Of a DNA stretch of 64,000 nucleotides, positions 1 to 8,282 are shown piece by piece (positions within the stretch are counted from its first letter, which is position 1; the number at the start of each line of letters is the position of its first letter). A program made the translations under genes and the position numbers. Source of the stretch: Citrobacter amalonaticus (GTDB taxonomy: Bacteria; Pseudomonadota; Gammaproteobacteria; Enterobacterales; Enterobacteriaceae); NCBI RefSeq assembly GCF_018252635.1, contig NZ_JAGTXM010000002.1:762962-826961 (forward strand), written 5' to 3'. The notes under the pieces were generated by a model, which worked only from the letters and a program-made list of their open reading frames with translations, did no database searches and had not been told where the DNA came from.

Positions 1-20
1 TCAACTTCAATCGTTTTCAT
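1..20 (-). CDS. seqA: SeqA, negative modulator of replication initiation (5' end only)
   Basis: Read on the minus strand, the first 20 bases give ATG followed by codons for Lys-Thr-Ile-Glu-Val, which is the SeqA N-terminus (MKTIEV). Only six codons and two bases are inside the window. SeqA binds hemimethylated GATC sites and sequesters oriC. The identification rests on this short peptide plus its position divergent from ybfF, which is the E. coli arrangement. The divergent spacer at 21-210 must hold the promoters of both genes; I could not assign individual elements in it. Confidence 0.8.
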
Positions 21-210
21 CTTAATCCAGTGCGGTGTCTTATCTGATCTGAAATACAAATCGTTGGGAGTATAGGGGCAAATCCCAACGGCGAATAGCG
101 TCAAACCTGGCTTAACAAAAAACTCGGAGAAAACCGAAGTGGTTGCAGCCCAGTGGCAGAATGGTCAACATAATACCCTAACCCGACAGAGCGAAAAAAA
201 GAACTTTGCC

Positions 211-984
211 ATGAAATTGAATATCCGAGCGCAATCCGCACAAAACCTGCACAATAATTCTCCCATCGTACTGGTTCACGGTTTATTTGGCAGCCTGGAC
301 AACCTGGGCGTACTGGCGCGAGACCTGGTGAATGACCATGACATCATCCAGGTTGATATGCGTAATCATGGTCTTTCTCCGCGTGACCCGGTGATGAACT
401 ACCCGGCGATGGCGCAGGATCTGCTGGATACGCTGGATGCGCAACACATCGATAAAGCCACCTTTATTGGTCACTCGATGGGGGGTAAAGCGGTAATGGC
501 GCTCAGCGCGCTGGCCCCGGAACGTATCGCCCGTTTAGTGGCGATTGATATTGCCCCGGTGGATTACCACGTCCGCCGCCACGACGAAATTTTCGCCGCC
601 ATCAACGCGGTGACGGCGTCGGAAGCAAAGACCCGCCAACAGGCTGCCGCTATCATGCGCGAGCATCTTCATGAAGAAGGCGTGATACAGTTTTTACTGA
701 AATCATATGTTGACGGCGAGTGGCGCTTCAACGTGCCGGTGCTGTGGGAGCAGTATCCGCATATCGTTGGCTGGGAGATAATACCAGCCTGGGATCATCC
801 GGCACTGTTTATTCCCGGCGGCAATTCCCCTTACGTCACCGAAGCGTATCGCGCGGATTTACTGGCACAGTTCCCGCAAGCACGTGCGCATGTGATAGCC
901 GGGGCCGGCCACTGGGTGCATGCCGAAAAGCCTGAGGCCGTGCTGCGCGCCATCCGTCGTTATCTTAATGAAACGGCTAACTGA
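211..984 (+). CDS. ybfF: YbfF, alpha/beta-hydrolase (acyl esterase)
   Basis: A 257-residue alpha/beta-hydrolase. The N-terminal half holds the oxyanion-side motif LVHGLFG (residues 21-27) and the nucleophile elbow GHSMGG with Ser89. The catalytic His lies in the GAGHWVH motif near the C-terminus. E. coli YbfF (about 254 aa) hydrolyses short acyl and acyl-CoA-like esters; its physiological substrate is not settled. The frame is open upstream to a GTG at 139, but the homologue begins at the internal ATG at 211 (MKLNIRAQ), so I use that. It is transcribed divergently from seqA, and its stop codon lies next to the LexA box of ybfE. Confidence 0.93.
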   Translation: MKLNIRAQSAQNLHNNSPIVLVHGLFGSLDNLGVLARDLVNDHDIIQVDMRNHGLSPRDPVMNYPAMAQDLLDTLDAQHIDKATFIGHSMGGKAVMALSALAPERIARLVAIDIAPVDYHVRRHDEIFAAINAVTASEAKTRQQAAAIMREHLHEEGVIQFLLKSYVDGEWRFNVPVLWEQYPHIVGWEIIPAWDHPALFIPGGNSPYVTEAYRADLLAQFPQARAHVIAGAGHWVHAEKPEAVLRAIRRYLNETAN

Positions 985-998
985 TTAAAAACTCAGCG
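979..998 (+). promoter_or_regulatory. LexA (SOS) box upstream of ybfE
   Basis: The 20 bases AACTGATTAAAAACTCAGCG carry CTG and CAG arms ten bases apart around an A/T-rich core, as in the CTG-N10-CAG SOS box. The box overlaps the last codon of ybfF and lies about 115 bp before ybfE. From memory, E. coli ybfE has nearly the same box at the same place and is LexA-repressed. Confidence 0.7.
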
Positions 999-1112
999 TC
1001 CGTGCGCGATTACGCGTGCGAACGTTGGCGCGCCTCATTCGCTGATGTATGATGGCGCGCTATCCAGCCGGGCAGAGGCCTGGCTGATTGTTTCCCCGAA
1101 GTCACCAATATC

Positions 1113-1406
1113 ATGGCCAAAGAACAAACGGACCGTACGACACTAGATCTGTTCGCGCACGAGCGTCGCCCGGGACGACCGAAAACCAATCCGCTTTCGC
1201 GCGATGAACAGCTGCGCATTAACAAGCGTAATCAACTCAAACGCGACAAAGTTCGCGGTCTTAAGCGTGTCGAACTCAAACTCAACGCGGAAGCGGTTGA
1301 TGCGTTGAACGAGCTGGCGGAATCCCGAGAGATGAGCCGCAGTGAACTGATCGAAGAGATATTGATGGCCCAACTGGCGGCACTACGCGGCCAGGATCTC
1401 GCCTGA
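1113..1406 (+). CDS. ybfE: YbfE, LexA-regulated small protein
   Basis: A 97-residue, strongly basic and charged protein. Residues 1-40 are rich in Arg/Lys. Residues 50-95 resemble a ribbon-helix-helix fold: a beta strand (GLKRVELKLN) followed by two helices ending in MSRSELIEEIL. That architecture suggests DNA binding, but no function is established. Length and sequence match E. coli YbfE almost throughout. The upstream LexA box implies induction after DNA damage. No strong Shine-Dalgarno sequence precedes the ATG; the start was chosen because it matches the homologue. Confidence 0.88.
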   Translation: MAKEQTDRTTLDLFAHERRPGRPKTNPLSRDEQLRINKRNQLKRDKVRGLKRVELKLNAEAVDALNELAESREMSRSELIEEILMAQLAALRGQDLA

Positions 1407-1555
1407 AATCATCCCATCTCCCACTTTCGTGTAGCATGGAGTGCACTCGTGTGCGTTTGCTATTTCCGCATACCTGACTGTTCTGCTATGATTGCCCTTA
1501 TCTGTGGGCAATTCGCCACCACCATTTCAATAAGTTTCAAGAGGTTACTTTACTC

Positions 1556-2086
1556 ATGGCAATCACTGGCATTTTTTTCGGCAGCGACACCGGGAACACC
1601 GAAAATATCGCAAAAATGATTCAAAAACAGCTTGGTAAAGACGTTGCCGATGTGCATGACATTGCAAAAAGCAGCAAAGAAGATCTCGAAGGCTATGACA
1701 TTCTGCTGCTTGGCATCCCAACCTGGTATTATGGTGAAGCGCAGTGCGACTGGGACGACTTCTTCCCTACCCTCGAAGACATTGATTTCAATGGAAAACT
1801 GGTCGCGCTGTTCGGTTGTGGCGATCAGGAAGATTATGCAGAATACTTCTGCGACGCATTAGGCACGATCCGCGATATTATTGAACCGCGCGGTGCAACC
1901 ATCGTGGGTCACTGGCCGACCGCAGGCTATCATTTTGAAGCCTCCAAAGGTCTGGCGGATGACGACCACTTTGTCGGTCTGGCGATTGACGAAGACCGTC
2001 AGCCGGAACTGACCGCTGAACGTGTGGAAAAATGGGTGAAGCAGATTTCTGAAGAACTGCACCTCGACGAGATCATCAACGCCTGA
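1556..2086 (+). CDS. fldA: Flavodoxin 1
   Basis: A 176-residue flavodoxin, the exact E. coli length. The FMN phosphate-binding loop [11 protein letters not shown] sits at residues 9-19, and the isoalloxazine-flanking Trp and Tyr lie in the PTWYYGE and [11 protein letters not shown] loops. It is a low-potential one-electron carrier that reduces pyruvate-formate-lyase activase, anaerobic ribonucleotide reductase activase, methionine synthase and radical SAM enzymes. In this window MiaB and LipA are clients of that kind by family knowledge. The ATG follows an AGAGGTTACTT ribosome-binding region. fldA lies directly upstream of fur, as in E. coli, where the two can be co-transcribed. Confidence 0.98.
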   Translation: MAITGIFFGSDTGNTENIAKMIQKQLGKDVADVHDIAKSSKEDLEGYDILLLGIPTWYYGEAQCDWDDFFPTLEDIDFNGKLVALFGCGDQEDYAEYFCDALGTIRDIIEPRGATIVGHWPTAGYHFEASKGLADDDHFVGLAIDEDRQPELTAERVEKWVKQISEELHLDEIINA

Positions 2087-2092
2087 TGTACG

Positions 2093-2117
2093 GCGGCGCA
2101 GACAATGTTTGCGCCGC
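2093..2117 (+). other. Stem-loop after fldA
   Basis: GCGGCGCA and TGCGCCGC form a perfect 8-bp stem around a 9-nt loop just after the fldA stop codon. No T-run follows, so it is not a standard intrinsic terminator. It may protect the fldA 3' end or partly terminate before fur. Confidence 0.5.
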
Positions 2118-2284
2118 ATCAATAGACAGAACCAATCAAAATAATTGCTACAAATTTGTAACTTTCTTGCCCATCCCTGTACAATGTGCAGGAGTTTTTA
2201 GGTGGCGCTCTCATTTCCAGGCAATACCGACTATTTATTAACATTTGCCAGAGGCTTGCAGTTTTCATTTAGACACGGCAGTCC

Positions 2285-2303
2285 TATAATGAAACGCATT
2301 ATC
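2285..2303 (+). promoter_or_regulatory. Fur box in the fur promoter region
   Basis: TATAATGAAACGCATTATC matches the 19-bp Fur consensus GATAATGATAATCATTATC at 15 of 19 positions, with both inverted arms recognisable. It lies 64 bp upstream of the fur start and covers the start of the uof leader, consistent with Fur autoregulation as known in E. coli. Confidence 0.75.
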
Positions 2304-2339
2304 TCGAGTGCAATTTCTGTCACTTCTTGTATGAAGTGA
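2289..2339 (+). pseudogene. uof: uof leader ORF, frameshifted and shortened
   Basis: In E. coli a 28-codon leader (uof) overlaps the fur start; its translation is coupled to fur and is the target of RyhB. Here the leader starts at the equivalent ATG (MKRIIS...) but stops after 16 codons at the TGA at 2337-2339. Compared with the K-12 sequence as I recall it, one base is missing near 2330. The remaining uof codons stay intact in another frame (2333-2371, peptide EVNRLATGQIPHD), ending at the TGA at 2372-2374 that overlaps fur. It could instead be an assembly error. Confidence 0.55.
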
Positions 2340-2366
2340 ATCGTTTAGCAACAGGACAGATTCCGC

Positions 2367-2813
2367 ATGACTGACAACAATACCGCATTAAAGAAGGCTG
2401 GCCTGAAAGTAACGCTTCCTCGTTTAAAGATTCTGGAAGTTCTTCAGGAACCGGAAAACCACCACGTCAGTGCGGAAGATTTATATAAACGACTGATCGA
2501 CATGGGTGAAGAAATTGGTCTGGCGACCGTGTATCGCGTGCTGAACCAGTTTGATGACGCCGGGATCGTAACCCGCCACAATTTTGAAGGCGGCAAATCC
2601 GTTTTTGAGCTGACCCAGCAGCATCATCACGATCACCTTATTTGCCTCGATTGCGGCAAAGTGATCGAATTCAGTGATGATTCTATTGAAGCGCGCCAGC
2701 GTGAGATCGCGGCAAAACACGGCATTCGTCTGACCAATCATAGCCTTTATCTGTACGGCCACTGCGCTGAAGGCGATTGCCGCGAAGACGAACACGCGCA
2801 CGACGCGAAATAA
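2367..2813 (+). CDS. fur: Ferric uptake regulator Fur
   Basis: A 148-residue Fur protein, the full E. coli length. The N-terminal winged helix carries the recognition helix near residues 50-64 (EIGLATVYRVLNQF). A His-rich metal-sensing segment (HHHDH, 86-90) follows. The structural zinc ligands Cys93 and Cys96 (CLDC) are present, as is the second pair Cys133/Cys138. With Fe2+ it represses iron-acquisition genes. A Fur box and an altered uof leader lie directly upstream, and a strong terminator follows. Confidence 0.99.
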   Translation: MTDNNTALKKAGLKVTLPRLKILEVLQEPENHHVSAEDLYKRLIDMGEEIGLATVYRVLNQFDDAGIVTRHNFEGGKSVFELTQQHHHDHLICLDCGKVIEFSDDSIEARQREIAAKHGIRLTNHSLYLYGHCAEGDCREDEHAHDAK

Positions 2814-2832
2814 TTTGCATGATTCTGAATAA

Positions 2833-2857
2833 GCCAACCTGTCGGTTGGCTTTTTTT
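2833..2857 (+). terminator. Intrinsic terminator of fur
   Basis: GCCAACC and GGTTGGC form a 7-bp stem around TGTC, followed by seven T residues, 20 bp after the fur stop codon. Confidence 0.9.
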
Positions 2858-2944
2858 ATGCGCGCCATTCACCACTCTGCGCTTTCTTCTGGCTGCATGT
2901 TGCTTTAATGTAAAATTTCCCCTTGCCTTGTCCGGAGAATAGAA

Positions 2945-3871
2945 ATGGAACTTCGCCAGCTACGTTACTTCGTCCGTATTGTGGAAACCGGCAGTATGGG
3001 CAGTGCAGCGCTCGATCTCGACATCGGCGTCTCAGCGCTCAGCCAGCAGATGACGCGACTGGAAAATGAACTCGCGATTCGTCTGTTACAGCGAACCTCG
3101 CGCGGCGTAACGCCAACCAACGCGGGTCTGGCCTTTTACTCACAGGCACAGCTGGCGCTGCGTCACGCTGATGATGCTATTCTGGCCGCGCGAGAGGCGC
3201 GTCTGTCCGGGCACGTCAGCGTTGGCATGGCCCCCAGCACGGCCTCTGTCCTGGGAATGCCATTTATTCATGCTATGCGGGAACATTACGCCGACGTTCG
3301 CCTGCATGTAGTGGAAAGCCTGTCGGGTAACCTGGAGCGGATGATCAACACCCGTCAGATCGATCTGGCCGTCGTTTTTCAAAAAGAGAAGATCCTGCGC
3401 TGGAGTGCCAGGCCGGTTCTTGAAGAGCGTCTTTTTCTGATTGGCACGCACGAGCTGCTGGCGGATATTCCCGATGACACCATAACTCCCGCTCAACTGG
3501 CGAATATTCCCCTTATCATGCCAAGCCTGGGCCATGGACTCCGCGGCCGGCTGGAGGCCATTTGTCAGGAACACGGACTGAAGGTTGATATCGCCACGGA
3601 AATTGACGGTCTGACATTACTGATGCGCGCCGTTCGCAATGGACTTGGTGCCACGCTGCAACCCGGTGCCGCCATTTCTCATCTTGAGAGGGAAGCGCTA
3701 AGAGTGATCGGCGTCCATAATCCCATACTCAGTCGCCCCAATTACCTGGTCAGCCTGTCTGACGACGAACTCACCCCCGCCGGGCTCGCCGCCCGCGTGA
3801 TGCTCACAAAAGTGATGCGTGAACTTGTTGAAACCGGTCGTTGGCCGGGTGCCACCCTTTACGCTCACTAA
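2945..3871 (+). CDS. tcuR: LysR-family activator TcuR
   Basis: A 308-residue LysR-type regulator. Residues 1-60 form the winged helix-turn-helix (start MELRQLRYFVRIVETGS, helix containing SALSQQMTRLE), and about 90-295 form the effector-binding domain. It is directly upstream of tcuABC in the same orientation, as in Salmonella, where TcuR activates that operon in response to tricarballylate. The ATG follows a CCGGAG ribosome-binding site. The specific name depends mainly on synteny, since LysR proteins are hard to separate by eye. A dyad with LTTR spacing lies between tcuR and tcuA. Confidence 0.88.
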   Translation: MELRQLRYFVRIVETGSMGSAALDLDIGVSALSQQMTRLENELAIRLLQRTSRGVTPTNAGLAFYSQAQLALRHADDAILAAREARLSGHVSVGMAPSTASVLGMPFIHAMREHYADVRLHVVESLSGNLERMINTRQIDLAVVFQKEKILRWSARPVLEERLFLIGTHELLADIPDDTITPAQLANIPLIMPSLGHGLRGRLEAICQEHGLKVDIATEIDGLTLLMRAVRNGLGATLQPGAAISHLEREALRVIGVHNPILSRPNYLVSLSDDELTPAGLAARVMLTKVMRELVETGRWPGATLYAH

Positions 3872-3933
3872 ACAGGTCTTTAGCTTTTCGTCATAGCGCC
3901 CACACAACCCACGCGTATACATTTCAATTACAA

Positions 3934-3952
3934 ATTTAACAAATAGTTAAAT
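3934..3952 (+). promoter_or_regulatory. Perfect dyad before tcuA, possible TcuR operator
   Basis: ATTTAAC-AAATA-GTTAAAT is a perfect inverted repeat with 7-bp arms. It contains T-N11-A spacing (T, AACAAATAGTT, A), the usual core of a LysR-type binding site. It ends only 16 bp before the tcuA ATG, which is unusually close for an activating site. The assignment to TcuR is inference. Confidence 0.45.
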
Positions 3953-3968
3953 GGTAATGGAGTAAACG

Positions 3969-5372
3969 ATGGTGGATGTACTGGTGATTGGCGGCGGTAA
4001 TGCCGCGTTATGTGCCGCCTTAACCGCCCGTGAGGCAGGAGCTTCCGTGTTGCTGTTAGAGGCTGCGCCCCGGGAATGGCGCGGCGGCAATTCTCAACAC
4101 ACGCGCAATTTACGCTGTATGCACGATGCGCCACAGGATGTGCTGGTCGAGAGTTATCCCGAAGAGGAGTTCTGGCAGGATCTCTGGCGTGTCACTGAAG
4201 GCAATACCGATGAAGCCCTGGCGCGCCTGGTGATCCGCACCTCATCGCAATGTCGCGACTGGATGCGCCAGCACGGTGTTAACTTTCAGCCTCCACTCTC
4301 TGGCGCACTGCACGTGGCGCGTACTAATGCCTTCTTTATGGGCGGCGGTAAAGCTCTCGTGAATGCCTATTACCGCAGCGCAGAGAAGCTGGGGGTTAAG
4401 ATTCGCTACAACTCGCCGGTACAGGCGCTTGAATTGCGCCATGGTGAATTCGTCGCCGCCCTGGCAGGGAACGAGCGCATTGAGGCCAAAGCCTGCGTCC
4501 TCGCCGCTGGCGGGTTTGAATCCAACCGCGAATGGCTGCGCGAGGCCTGGGGAGAAAACGCGCGTGGCGAATGGCCCGCCGATAACTTCCTCATTCGTGG
4601 CACCCGCTTTAATCAGGGTGTGTTGCTCAAATTTATGATCGACGCCGGGGCTGACATCATCGGCGATCCGTCCCAGTCCCATTGTGTTGCCATTGATGCC
4701 AGAGCCCCGCTGTATGACGGCGGCATTTGTACCCGCGTGGATTGCGTCTCGCTTGGCGTGGTGGTCAATCGGGACGCGGAGCGCTTTTACGATGAAGGCG
4801 AAGATTTCTGGCCGAAACGATATGCCATCTGGGGGCGTCTGGTTGCCCACCAGCCCGGTCAGATTGGCTACTCCATTATTGACAGCAAAGCGATCGGCCA
4901 CTTTATGCCGCCGGTTTTCCCGGGTGCGCAAGCCAACACGCTGGATGAACTAGCCCGCCAGCTGGGGCTGGATCCCGAACGCTTTACCCATACCGTGGAG
5001 CGCTATAACCAGGCCTGTCAGCCGGGTCAGTTTGATCACACCACGCTGGACAACTGTTCAACGACAGATCTGACGCCACCGAAAACCCACTGGGCGCGCC
5101 CCATTGATACGCCGCCCTACTACGGTTATGCCCTGCGTCCGGGGATCACCTTTACCTATCTGGGACTGAAAGTGAATGAACACGCTGCGGTCCACTTTGC
5201 AGGCGTCCCCAGCCGTAACCTGTTTGTTGCTGGTGAGATGATGGCGGGCAACGTGCTGGGCAAGGGCTATACCGCCGGTGTCGGCATGTCCATCGGTACC
5301 ACGTTTGGTCGCATCGCGGGTCAAGAAGCCGCGCGGGCAGCACGTAAGGAGGCGCGCCATGAAGCAGCTTGA
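3969..5372 (+). CDS. tcuA: Tricarballylate dehydrogenase TcuA
   Basis: A 467-residue flavoprotein of the fumarate reductase/succinate dehydrogenase FAD superfamily. The N-terminal dinucleotide fold is [19 protein letters not shown] (from residue 4). A C-terminal FAD segment contains [18 protein letters not shown] and GVGMSIG. In Salmonella TcuA oxidises tricarballylate to cis-aconitate, which then enters the TCA cycle, and so relieves aconitase inhibition. The reduced FAD is reoxidised through TcuB. The ATG follows AATGGAG. The gene overlaps tcuB by 14 bp, and tcuB's strong ribosome-binding site lies inside its 3' end. Confidence 0.93.
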   Translation: MVDVLVIGGGNAALCAALTAREAGASVLLLEAAPREWRGGNSQHTRNLRCMHDAPQDVLVESYPEEEFWQDLWRVTEGNTDEALARLVIRTSSQCRDWMRQHGVNFQPPLSGALHVARTNAFFMGGGKALVNAYYRSAEKLGVKIRYNSPVQALELRHGEFVAALAGNERIEAKACVLAAGGFESNREWLREAWGENARGEWPADNFLIRGTRFNQGVLLKFMIDAGADIIGDPSQSHCVAIDARAPLYDGGICTRVDCVSLGVVVNRDAERFYDEGEDFWPKRYAIWGRLVAHQPGQIGYSIIDSKAIGHFMPPVFPGAQANTLDELARQLGLDPERFTHTVERYNQACQPGQFDHTTLDNCSTTDLTPPKTHWARPIDTPPYYGYALRPGITFTYLGLKVNEHAAVHFAGVPSRNLFVAGEMMAGNVLGKGYTAGVGMSIGTTFGRIAGQEAARAARKEARHEAA

Positions 5373-6498
5373 AAAACTGATTATCGAAGCCAAAATTCTC
5401 ACCGAGCCGGAGGCTGAAGTCGAGCGGGTGATGCAGGTGTGTAACGCCTGTCGCTATTGCGAAGGCTTTTGCGCCGTGTTCCCGGCGATGACTCAACGGC
5501 TGGAATTTGGTAAAGCGGACATTCACTATCTGGCGAACCTGTGTCACAACTGCGGTGCCTGCCTGCATGCCTGCCAGTACGCGCCGCCCCATGAATTTGC
5601 GATCAACGTACCAAAAACGATGGCGGAAGCGCGGCTGGAAACCTGGCAACACTACGCGCAACCGGCGGCCTTCGGAGCGCTGTATCGCCGGGCGGGCGTC
5701 ACCGTGACGCTGGCGCTGGTCTTTGGTCTGATCCTCTTTTTACTCCTCACCATGGGGCTGAAGGGATCGCTGCTCCACCCGCCGTTGGCCGGTGATTTCT
5801 ATCAAATCTTCCCGCACAACCTGCTGGCATGGATGTTTGGCTCGGTTTTCGTACTGGCGATCGGTTTACTGATGGCAGGGGTGATCCGTTTCTGGCGTGA
5901 GATTTCTCCCGTCGGGCCGCGCCCGGCGGAAATTGCTGAAGCCTCGCACAATGCACTGACGCTGAAATACCTCGACGGCGGACATGGCAAAGGCTGCAAC
6001 GAAGCAGATGATGCTTTCACGCTGATGCGCCGTCGTTTCCATCATTTCACCTTCTACGGTTTTATGCTCTGTTTCGCCGCGACCGTGGTGGCGACTGGTT
6101 ACCACTATTTTGCCGGATGGGAAGCCCCCTATCCATTCTTCAGCGTGCCGGTCATGCTTGGCACGCTCGGTGGAATCGGTTTAGTCATTGGTCCGGCGGG
6201 CCTGCTGTGGTTAAACCTTAAACGCTCACCGCTGCATGGCGACGCGCGGCAGAAACCGATGGATCGCGGATTTATTTTACTTCTGTTCCTGACCAGCCTG
6301 ACCGGTTTAGGTTTGCTGGCGGGAAGAAACACCTCATGGATGGGTATCCTGCTTGCCATTCATCTTGGCGTGGTCATGGCGCTTTTTTTAACCATTCCAT
6401 ACGGCAAATTTGCCCACGGATTTTACCGCTGCGCCTCTTTACTCAAATGGGCGATTGAGAAGCGCCGTGGAAAACAGGCGGGGGTCGCAGGCGACTGA
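5359..6498 (+). CDS. tcuB: TcuB, iron-sulfur/heme membrane electron carrier
   Basis: A 379-residue membrane protein that reoxidises TcuA and passes electrons to the quinone pool. The N-terminal part has two ferredoxin-type clusters: Cys28/31/34/38 ([11 protein letters not shown]) and Cys62/65/68/72 ([11 protein letters not shown]). About six hydrophobic segments follow (roughly residues 112-135, 155-178, 225-250, 255-280, 300-320 and 325-350), some with His suited to heme. The frame is open from 5278, but the ATG at 5359 has a TAAGGAGG ribosome-binding site and matches the homologue. It is translationally overlapped with tcuA. Confidence 0.92.
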   Translation: MKQLEKLIIEAKILTEPEAEVERVMQVCNACRYCEGFCAVFPAMTQRLEFGKADIHYLANLCHNCGACLHACQYAPPHEFAINVPKTMAEARLETWQHYAQPAAFGALYRRAGVTVTLALVFGLILFLLLTMGLKGSLLHPPLAGDFYQIFPHNLLAWMFGSVFVLAIGLLMAGVIRFWREISPVGPRPAEIAEASHNALTLKYLDGGHGKGCNEADDAFTLMRRRFHHFTFYGFMLCFAATVVATGYHYFAGWEAPYPFFSVPVMLGTLGGIGLVIGPAGLLWLNLKRSPLHGDARQKPMDRGFILLLFLTSLTGLGLLAGRNTSWMGILLAIHLGVVMALFLTIPYGKFAHGFYRCASLLKWAIEKRRGKQAGVAGD

Positions 6499-6552
6499 CC
6501 CGCATACTCTTACCTCTATACATAATTATGATAAGACAGTGGAGCAACCTCA

Positions 6553-7848
6553 ATGACTCAACAACCATCGCGCGCCGGCACGTTCGGCGCAATACTGCGT
6601 GTGACCAGCGGTAATTTTCTCGAACAGTTCGACTTTTTTCTGTTTGGGTTTTACGCCACCTATATCGCTAAGACGTTTTTTCCCGCTGAAAGTGAGTTCG
6701 CCGGTCTCATGCTTACCTTTGCCGTTTTTGGCTCTGGTTTTTTAATGCGTCCGATTGGCGCGGTAATTCTGGGGGCGTATATCGACAGGATAGGCCGCCG
6801 GAAGGGGCTGATGGTGACCCTGGCGATTATGGGCTGCGGCACGCTGCTCATCGCCCTCGTTCCGGGTTATCAGACTATCGGTCTGCTGGCTCCCGTGCTG
6901 GTCCTGGTGGGGCGTCTGCTACAGGGATTTTCTGCCGGCGTCGAACTGGGCGGCGTCTCTGTGTATCTTTCTGAGATTGCAACGCCTGGCAATAAAGGTT
7001 TTTACACCAGTTGGCAATCAGCCAGTCAGCAGGTGGCAATCGTGGTCGCCGCGCTGATCGGTTACGGTCTGAATGCCACGCTGGGGCACGATGAAATCTC
7101 CGAATGGGGCTGGCGCATCCCGTTCTTCATTGGCTGCATGATTATTCCGTTGATTTTTGTTCTTCGACGCTCGTTACAGGAAACGGAAGCCTTTTTACAA
7201 CGTAAACACCGTCCCGACACCCGGGAAATTTTTACCACCATTGCTAAAAACTGGCGCATCATCACTGCAGGTACCCTGCTGGTGGCAATGACGACCACGA
7301 CCTTTTATTTTATTACCGTCTATACCCCCACCTACGGAAGAACGGTGTTGAACCTGAGCGCGCGTGACAGCCTGGTAGTCACCATGCTGGTGGGGATTTC
7401 TAACTTCATCTGGCTGCCGATTGGCGGGGCCATCTCTGACCGGATCGGGCGTCGCCCGGTGCTGATGGGTATTACCTTGCTCGCCCTCGTCACCACCTGG
7501 CCGGTGATGAACTGGCTTACCGCTGCCCCTGACTTCACCCGCATGACGCTGGTGCTGCTCTGGTTCTCGTTCTTTTTCGGCATGTACAACGGCGCGATGG
7601 TTGCCGCACTGACCGAAGTGATGCCGGTGTATGTCCGAACCGTGGGTTTTTCGCTGGCCTTTAGTCTCGCCACGGCAATTTTCGGCGGCCTGACGCCGGC
7701 CATTTCCACGGCGCTGGTCCAGTTGACCGGCGATAAGAGTTCTCCGGGGTGGTGGCTCATGTGCGCTGCGCTGTGCGGGCTCGCCGCGACGGCAATGCTG
7801 TTTGTTCGTCTCAGCCGTGGTTATCAGACAGCAGAGAATAAGCTCTGA
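6553..7848 (+). CDS. tcuC: Tricarballylate/proton symporter TcuC (MFS)
   Basis: A 431-residue major facilitator transporter with twelve predicted membrane helices. The signature between TM2 and TM3 is DRIGRRKGL (near residues 78-86), repeated in the second half as DRIGRRPVL. It belongs to the citrate:H+ (CitA-like) metabolite:proton symporter group, and in Salmonella it imports tricarballylate. It is the last gene of tcuABC, 54 bp after tcuB, and a strong hairpin terminator follows. A role with citrate cannot be excluded from sequence alone. Confidence 0.92.
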   Translation: MTQQPSRAGTFGAILRVTSGNFLEQFDFFLFGFYATYIAKTFFPAESEFAGLMLTFAVFGSGFLMRPIGAVILGAYIDRIGRRKGLMVTLAIMGCGTLLIALVPGYQTIGLLAPVLVLVGRLLQGFSAGVELGGVSVYLSEIATPGNKGFYTSWQSASQQVAIVVAALIGYGLNATLGHDEISEWGWRIPFFIGCMIIPLIFVLRRSLQETEAFLQRKHRPDTREIFTTIAKNWRIITAGTLLVAMTTTTFYFITVYTPTYGRTVLNLSARDSLVVTMLVGISNFIWLPIGGAISDRIGRRPVLMGITLLALVTTWPVMNWLTAAPDFTRMTLVLLWFSFFFGMYNGAMVAALTEVMPVYVRTVGFSLAFSLATAIFGGLTPAISTALVQLTGDKSSPGWWLMCAALCGLAATAMLFVRLSRGYQTAENKL

Positions 7849-7856
7849 AACGCAAA

Positions 7857-7885
7857 CGGGCGGAGAAATCTCTCCGCCCGCTTTA
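7857..7885. terminator. Bidirectional terminator between tcuC and chiQ
   Basis: CGGGCGGAGA and TCTCCGCCCG form a perfect 10-bp stem with loop AATC, followed by CTTTATG. It lies between the convergent tcuC (+) and chiQ (-) and could serve both. The T-tail is only modest. Confidence 0.75.
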
Positions 7886-7900
7886 TGTTGTCTCTGACAC

Positions 7901-8233
7901 TTACTTCGCCGTATTGTTACTGCGAATTTCCTGCCAGATCTTATCGCAATCGGCTTTCACAGCCTGATCGTTACCGGTACGCGTTGCCTGAATACACTGC
8001 TGGTAATCCAGCACGCGAACACTTTCCTGATTCGCAAATTGTTGATGCTGTTTTTCTTTTTTCAGCACATCCAGCACGCTCTGACAGGCTTCGATTTTCT
8101 CTGGCGATCCCTGTGCCGTGTTGATACAGGCGCTGTACGCCTCTTTCAATCGGCTGTCTTCTTTCGGGGCCGTTGACGGTGCGCAGGCCACCAGTCCCGA
8201 GGCCATTACGGCGATGAATATCAGTTTTTTCAT
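7901..8233 (-). CDS. chiQ: ChiQ, small outer-membrane lipoprotein
   Basis: A 110-residue lipoprotein. The signal peptide ends in the lipobox LVAC with the acylated Cys17. The mature part is Lys/Gln-rich, with four further Cys residues in CINT, EACQS, QQCIQ and KADCDK. It is the second gene of chiPQ (formerly ybfMN), 49 bp after chiP. Its function is unknown, but it is co-expressed with the chitoporin and silenced by ChiX through chiP. The start at 8233 was chosen over an upstream in-frame start because it gives a proper signal peptide. Confidence 0.9.
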   Translation of the reverse strand: MKKLIFIAVMASGLVACAPSTAPKEDSRLKEAYSACINTAQGSPEKIEACQSVLDVLKKEKQHQQFANQESVRVLDYQQCIQATRTGNDQAVKADCDKIWQEIRSNNTAK

Positions 8234-8282
8234 AGCATGGTCCTCAACGATGCGGCAGGCACAGGGCCTGCCGCTGATGGCA

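Noticed and set aside
139-210. An N-terminal extension of ybfF starting at GTG 139
   Set aside because: The homologue begins at ATG 211, and the extension has no similarity or ribosome-binding site.
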